Shown here: piece by piece, positions 4,432-6,013 of the stretch
Layout: the number at the start of each line of letters is the position of its first letter
How positions within the stretch are numbered: the stretch's first letter is position 1
From: JAXDLH01 sp034666705
GTDB lineage: Bacteria; Chloroflexota; UBA6077; SHYK01
Direction: 5' to 3'
Length of the DNA stretch: 6,013 nt
Assembly (NCBI GenBank): GCA_034666705.1
Contig: JAXDLH010000372.1
Location: 1 to 6,013, forward strand
Made by a program: the position numbers and the translations under genes
Notes under the pieces: model-generated
What the model saw: the letters and a program-made list of their open reading frames with translations, nothing else
Database searches by the model: none
Told to the model about the DNA's origin: nothing

Positions 4432-5703
4432 GTGGACAACCGATTCGCGCTGCACGCGGCGCTGTTCGCGGCATGCCTGCTGCTCGTCGCCATGGCCGCG
4501 GCGGGAACTGCAGCTTTCACCTACGTGAACGCTACGCGACTGCGCCACCTCATGCAGCATGGAGCCTCACGCTCGCAGGCCGTCCATGAGGTCACCCACC
4601 ATCCGGGGACCGTCCTCTTTAGCCTCGCGTTCGTCCATCTACTGGCGGTCGCCGGGTCCACTGCCATTGTGTTCGACTACCTTGCAGGCTCCGCTCTCGA
4701 CGTGCCATATCGTGTGGCCCTGACGGTATTGACCGTGTTCGTGGTGCTGATCGTGCAGAGCTTCGCCCGCGGCGTCGGCGCGCTCCGACCGGAAGCGACG
4801 GCTGCATTGCTCTACCGGCCGGTGCAACTCCTCGCACTGCTTGCGACGCCGATTGTGCGGCCGGGATTCGCCTTGACCGAGGCGGTCGTGCGGCGAGTTT
4901 TCGGCGGAGCCAGCGACGATCGCGCGGCGACCTCCGAGGAAGACCTGCGGGTGCTGGTCGATGCGGTCGAGGACACCGAGGCGCTCGAAGAGAACGAACG
5001 CGACATGATCACGAGCATTTTCGAGATGAGTGAGCGCGACGTTGTCGAGATCATGGTCCCCCGAGTAGACGTGGTAGGCCTGGATGGCGCCACCACCGTG
5101 GCGAACGCGATCGATCTGCTCGTATCGAGCGGGCACTCCCGGGTTCCCGTGTACGAGGGTGACTTGGACCACCTGCTCGGTATGGTGCATCTCCGTGACC
5201 TGGTGGGCGCACTGCGAGCCGGCCGAGCGAACGAGCCGATCGGACCGCTCGCTCGCGCAGTCCACGTCGTTCCGGAAACCAAGAAAATCGACGAGCTGCT
5301 CGAGGAGTTCCAGAAGGAGCGGATCCAATTCGCCGTCGTGGTCGACGAATACGGCGGAACTGCGGGCATCGTCACCATCGAGGACCTGCTCGAGGAGATC
5401 GTGGGCGAGATCCACGATGAGTACGACGTCGTCGCGGCGCCAATCGAAGTCGTCTCGGAACGCGAGGCGATTATGGACGCAAGCGTGAGTATTCACGACG
5501 TGAACAAGACGCTCGGTCTGGACCTCGACGACCGCGACTACGACACAATTGGCGGGCTGGTGTACGAGCGGCTCGGCAAAGTGCCAGTACCCGGCGACGT
5601 CGTGGACCTGGGTCGGGCCACGATCGGCGTGATCTCCACGACCGGCCGGCGGGTTCAGCGCGTACGAGTCACGCTCGACGAGCCGCCGCAATCCGAGCGG
5701 TAG
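4432..5703 (+). CDS. HlyC/CorC-family membrane protein (divergent CNNM, CBS pair, CorC_HlyC)
   Basis: The family includes CorC/CNNM proteins linked to Mg2+ (and sometimes Co2+) transport, with ATP or AMP sensing by the CBS pair. The 423 aa show three or four hydrophobic segments (about 8-30, 60-83, 92-115, 122-143), a linker with the typical acidic helix TSEEDLRVLVDAVEDTEALEENERDMI starting at 167, CBS1 (about 204-265, EIMVPRVDVV, GHSRVPVYEG), CBS2 (about 273-330, FAVVVDEYGGTAGIVTIEDL) and CorC_HlyC (about 345-415, YDTIGGLVYERLGKVPVPGD). The cytosolic half is textbook. The membrane half lacks the usual FSxxEtAl, GN and GExxPK signatures, with AAGTAAFT at 22-29 and VQSFAR at 108-113 instead. 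Transport activity is therefore uncertain, and I give no gene symbol. GTG 4432 keeps TM1 intact; the next in-frame ATG (4492) would cut it. It lies 42 bases after prs. Confidence 0.9.
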   Translation: MDNRFALHAALFAACLLLVAMAAAGTAAFTYVNATRLRHLMQHGASRSQAVHEVTHHPGTVLFSLAFVHLLAVAGSTAIVFDYLAGSALDVPYRVALTVLTVFVVLIVQSFARGVGALRPEATAALLYRPVQLLALLATPIVRPGFALTEAVVRRVFGGASDDRAATSEEDLRVLVDAVEDTEALEENERDMITSIFEMSERDVVEIMVPRVDVVGLDGATTVANAIDLLVSSGHSRVPVYEGDLDHLLGMVHLRDLVGALRAGRANEPIGPLARAVHVVPETKKIDELLEEFQKERIQFAVVVDEYGGTAGIVTIEDLLEEIVGEIHDEYDVVAAPIEVVSEREAIMDASVSIHDVNKTLGLDLDDRDYDTIGGLVYERLGKVPVPGDVVDLGRATIGVISTTGRRVQRVRVTLDEPPQSER

Positions 5704-5709
5704 CCGCTC
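5695..5709. terminator. Short hairpin with the CNNM/CorC stop codon as its loop
   Basis: GAGCGG (5695-5700) and CCGCTC (5704-5709) are perfect arms, and the three-base loop is the TAG stop codon (5701-5703). It lies at a convergent gene junction, where a transcription end or 3'-protecting structure is expected. There is no T run on either strand, so a standard intrinsic terminator is not supported. Confidence 0.35.
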
Positions 5710-5712
5710 AGG

Positions 5713-5740
5713 AGGCGCGACCCGGGGTTACGCCGCGCCT
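5713..5740. terminator. Possible bidirectional end hairpin between convergent genes
   Basis: AGGCGCG (5713-5719) and CGCGCCT (5734-5740) form a perfect 7-bp GC-rich stem with a 14-base loop. The loop holds the minus-strand BON gene's stop codon (5728-5730). The position, just past the plus-strand stop, suits an end signal for both genes. It lacks a T run in either direction, so it could be a U-less terminator, a mRNA-stabilising hairpin, or chance. Confidence 0.4.
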
Positions 5741-6013
5741 AGGCTGCGCACTTGCAGATGCTCCTCTACGTCATGCACGCCGGCTATCCGGCCGGCAACC
5801 ACCTCGGCATTCTCTACGTCTTCAACTCCCTCCACGATGCCGAAGAGGTGAGCTATACCGCCGCGGACCTCGACCGTGACTTGCAGATCGGTGGTGGCAG
5901 CATCCTCGCGCAGCTCCCGGCGGATGGCATCTGCCAGCGCTTCATCACCCGGCTGGCCATCCGAGGCGGAGCGCTCGACCTCCAAATCGTCGGTGGAGGA
6001 AAGTGTGAACCCC
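5728..6013 (-). CDS. BON-domain protein, 5' end beyond the window
   Basis: The visible C-terminal 94 residues hold a BON domain, a roughly 60-residue alpha-beta fold thought to bind phospholipid or other ligands. The pattern is ALADAIRRELRED, then LQVTVEVRGGIAHLFGIV, then AEVVAGRIAGVHDVEEHLQV, matching the usual helix, G-x-V-x-L-x-G-x-V strand pair and A-x-x-I-A-x-x-x-x-G-V-x-x-V end. The frame stays open to the right edge, and the only start codon in view is a TTG (5985-5983) with no ribosome site behind it. I therefore treat the gene as cut by the window, with an unknown N-terminal part. An 85-aa protein from that TTG is the alternative. The gene is convergent with the CNNM/CorC gene, 24 bases apart. 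Its location in the cell cannot be judged without the N-terminus. Confidence 0.75.
   Translation of the reverse strand, partial: GFTLSSTDDLEVERSASDGQPGDEALADAIRRELREDAATTDLQVTVEVRGGIAHLFGIVEGVEDVENAEVVAGRIAGVHDVEEHLQVRSLGAA

Noticed and set aside
4639..5691. Long minus-strand open frame (350 codons) opposite the CNNM/CorC gene
   Set aside because: Antisense shadow of a well-conserved CBS/CorC gene, rich in His, Arg and Asp with no domain pattern.
1..6013. Mobile element, phage, CRISPR or defence system
   Set aside because: No transposase, integrase, Cas, toxin or repeat-array signals; every gene except the partial BON gene belongs to a core metabolic, translation or transport family.

Overview
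The window is about 6 kb of GC-rich bacterial chromosome carrying core housekeeping genes. I see no phage, transposon, CRISPR or defence genes. The likeliest source is a deep-branching, high-GC lineage such as Chloroflexota (Thermomicrobia-like); a deep Actinomycetota is the main alternative. This rests on overall protein flavour (for example the RsmA segment around 'YKVVASLPYH' and the Prs segment 'FANEETRVRIEENVRG'), high third-position GC and frequent GTG starts. It is an inference and was not tested by a search.

Layout, left to right. rsmA (16S rRNA adenine dimethyltransferase) and ispE (CDP-methylerythritol kinase of the MEP isoprenoid pathway) overlap by 4 bases (ATGA) and form one unit. 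A near-consensus sigma-70 promoter (TTGACA, 17 bases, TAGCAT) lies across the ispE stop codon and points at a tRNA-Gln(UUG) gene. Downstream, glmU (UDP-GlcNAc synthesis) and prs (PRPP synthetase) overlap by 4 bases (GTGA) and could be transcribed from the tRNA promoter. After 42 bases comes a CNNM/CBS/CorC_HlyC membrane protein, which may have its own leaderless promoter. It ends 24 bases from a convergent minus-strand BON-domain gene whose 5' part runs off the right edge.

The genes share a loose theme of precursor supply for translation and envelope. RsmA and tRNA-Gln serve translation, IspE supplies isoprenoids (including the undecaprenyl carrier), GlmU supplies UDP-GlcNAc for peptidoglycan, and Prs supplies PRPP for nucleotides.

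I found no new multi-gene system. The observations worth following are: a CNNM domain that has lost nearly all its family signature residues while its CBS and CorC_HlyC parts are well conserved; Asn-to-Ser changes at two RsmA signature sites; unusual residues in the active sites of IspE, Prs and the GlmU uridyltransferase half; the tRNA promoter built into the ispE stop codon; a possible RBS-occluding hairpin before glmU; two perfect hairpins inside ispE; and a convergent junction where each gene's stop codon lies in the loop of its own hairpin. No gene-free stretch exceeds 300 bases.
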